From the NCBI GenBank assembly GCA_946405045.1, contig CAMJFV010000164.1, forward strand, positions 1-5,328: 5,328 nucleotides of DNA, read 5' to 3'. Below are positions 4,618 to 5,328 of the stretch, one piece after another. The translations under genes and the position numbers were made by a program. Within the stretch, counting starts at the first letter, position 1. Each line of letters begins with the position of its first letter. Under the pieces are notes generated by a model. That model was not told where the DNA came from and did not search any database. It saw nothing but the letters and a program-made list of their open reading frames with translations. Source of the stretch: an uncultured Bacteroidales bacterium (GTDB lineage: Bacteria; Bacteroidota; Bacteroidia; Bacteroidales; Paludibacteraceae).

Positions 4618-5058
4618 ATGGGATCATTGATTTGCAGATATGATCATATCGTGTTTGCCACAAAAAGGAGGGAACCGGTATTAACAAAAGATTTACGAAA
4701 TGTTATATTTGAGGCAATCAAAACAATTGTCAAACAAACAGGATTGTCTGTAGTTGCTATAAATGGAGTGTCTGATCATGTCCATATTTTATTGCGTATG
4801 GACCAAAAACATATATTATCCGATGTTGTAAGAGATATAAAAAGATCAAGTTCCTCCTTAATACGAAAGAAGACAGGGCTACATTTTCAATGGCAACGTC
4901 ATTATGCCGCATTTAGTGTTTCTGCTAGAGGCGTACAATCTGTGATTAGATATATCAATAATCAACAACATCACCATAATGAAGTTGATGCATTGGGTGA
5001 ACTTAACAAATTTGCCCAATTAGCAGGAGAAAAACTGCCTTATGATTTGTTGGAATAA
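4618..5058 (+). CDS. HUH/Y1 transposase, IS200 or REP-associated (RAYT) type
   Basis: This 146-aa single-domain Y1 nuclease is complete for the family (about 130-170 aa). It opens with the typical YDHIVFATKRREPVL (8-22). The metal-binding HUH motif is His54-Val-His56 (VSDHVHILLRM). The nucleophile is predicted to be Tyr112 with Gln116 four residues on (RYINNQ), matching the Tyr/Gln spacing of IS608 TnpA, and is followed by HHH (118-120). FQWQRHYAAFSVS (90-102) is also typical. Such enzymes act as dimers on single-stranded DNA, recognising foldback hairpins. No tnpB accompanies it. About 20 bases past the stop begins a dense palindrome array (5079-5314), as expected for a REP-type enzyme beside its substrates. 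No obvious Shine-Dalgarno precedes the ATG. I cannot tell from one copy whether it is a mobile IS200 element or a domesticated RAYT. Confidence 0.85.
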   Translation: MGSLICRYDHIVFATKRREPVLTKDLRNVIFEAIKTIVKQTGLSVVAINGVSDHVHILLRMDQKHILSDVVRDIKRSSSSLIRKKTGLHFQWQRHYAAFSVSARGVQSVIRYINNQQHHHNEVDALGELNKFAQLAGEKLPYDLLE

Positions 5059-5078
5059 ACCAATAGCTGGGATTCATA

Positions 5079-5100
5079 ACCGACCGTGGCCACGGTCGGT
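5079..5100. repeat. Perfect 22-bp palindrome after the transposase
   Basis: ACCGACCGTGG is followed directly by its exact inverted complement (11-bp arms, no spacer). It lies 20 bases past the transposase stop. The core CCGACCGT..CCACGGTCG recurs at 5278-5296. It could be a RAYT target, or a transcription end signal. Confidence 0.8.
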
Positions 5101-5107
5101 ATTAAAA

Positions 5108-5188
5108 AACAATAGCCTATGGTTTGGATTTGTCAAAAGACAAATCCAACAATAGCCTATGGTTTGGATTTGTCAAAAGACAAATCCA
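5108..5188. repeat. Two tandem 40-bp units, each with a 10-bp-stem hairpin
   Basis: Bases 5108-5148 and 5148-5188 are identical, a 40-bp period. Each unit begins CAATAGCCTATGG and contains TGGATTTGTC-aaaa-GACAAATCCA (5125-5148 and 5165-5188). The exact identity indicates a recent duplication of one hairpin arm. Confidence 0.85.
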
Positions 5189-5268
5189 TTACCATTGGAA
5201 AAGAATGGATGATTCCCCTCCCTCAGGTAATGTAATTGTCTTGCGACAATTACATACCAGAGGCTATT
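5151..5268. repeat. Multi-arm cruciform-like element
   Basis: The outer strands AATAGCCTATGGT (5151-5163, and again at 5111-5123) and ACCAGAGGCTATT (5256-5268) pair at 12 of 13 positions. They enclose the hairpin at 5165-5188, a weaker ATCCATT/AATGGAT pair (5184-5190 / 5204-5210) that overlaps it and so is an alternative fold, and ATGTAATTGTC-ttgc-GACAATTACAT (5230-5255). CATTACC (5187-5193) can also pair with GGTAATG (5226-5232). The layout is a branched junction in single-stranded DNA or RNA. Confidence 0.65.
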
Positions 5269-5274
5269 ATATAT

Positions 5275-5314
5275 AAACCGACCGTTTCCACGGTCGTGTG
5301 GAAACGGTCGGTTT
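5275..5314. repeat. Long hairpin with 17-bp perfect stem
   Basis: The arm AAACCGACCGTTTCCAC (5275-5291) is perfectly complementary to 5298-5314, with loop GGTCGT. Its left half plus loop copies the core of the 5079-5100 palindrome with two changes, so it can also fold locally as CGACCGT/ACGGTCG. The right arm continues into TTTTA, so it might terminate transcription, but the T-run is short. Confidence 0.8.
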
Positions 5315-5328
5315 TAGCCAATAGACAA

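Noticed and set aside
5108..5188. CRISPR array
   Set aside because: The two repeats are directly tandem with no unique spacer and are self-complementary hairpins.
5275..5314. Simple rho-independent terminator as the only explanation
   Set aside because: The stem is unusually long, the T-run is only four bases, and its sequence is shared with an upstream palindrome, so a repeat-family origin is more likely.

Overview
The window looks like chromosomal DNA from a gut-type Bacteroidales bacterium (Prevotella/Bacteroides relatives). The evidence is the AT-rich intergenic DNA, starts that mostly lack a Shine-Dalgarno, two matches to the Bacteroidetes -7 promoter box TAnnTTTG (with the short -33 TTG in front of the toxin-antitoxin pair), a lipoprotein whose Cys is followed by acidic residues, and acetolactate synthase sequences of Bacteroidetes type. 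No rRNA, tRNA or CRISPR was seen. Species cannot be named from the sequence alone.

Left part (1-1360): the 3' end of ilvB and a complete ilvN, the catalytic and regulatory subunits of acetolactate synthase (branched-chain amino acid synthesis). A perfect 11-bp-stem hairpin lies between them. The first 55 bases are an exact copy of 2521-2575, inside a lipoprotein gene, and are read there in another frame. A repeat of exactly 55 bp that begins at base 1 suggests a de Bruijn (k=55) assembly overlap, so the extreme 5' end of ilvB should not be trusted.

Middle (1360-2600): about 370 bases without a gene, holding a 7-bp tandem repeat, a potential three-way-junction structure (1408-1503) and a 118-base nearly continuous hairpin (1589-1706). 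The hairpin ends just before a T-run and the ATG of a 76-aa HTH regulator. A palindrome cluster overlaps the regulator's stop codon. A small, probably surface-exposed lipoprotein follows.

Accessory part (2600-4340): a GC-richer block with ORFs on both strands that looks like a dispersed repeat; then, on the minus strand, a two-gene PIN-toxin/antitoxin cassette with its own promoter; then a PuuD-like class I glutamine-amidotransferase hydrolase. A 43-bp direct repeat (37/43 identical) brackets the toxin-antitoxin cassette. One copy is the 3' end of the hydrolase gene and the other lies just past the toxin gene, a layout reminiscent of insertion at a gene's 3' end.

Right end (4340-5328): an AT-rich spacer, a small HUH/Y1 transposase (IS200/REP-associated type), and immediately downstream about 250 bases made almost entirely of palindromes: a perfect 22-bp palindrome, two tandem 40-bp hairpin units inside a larger cruciform, and a 17-bp-stem hairpin that reuses the first palindrome's core. 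The transposase plus its palindrome array is the most unusual system in the window.
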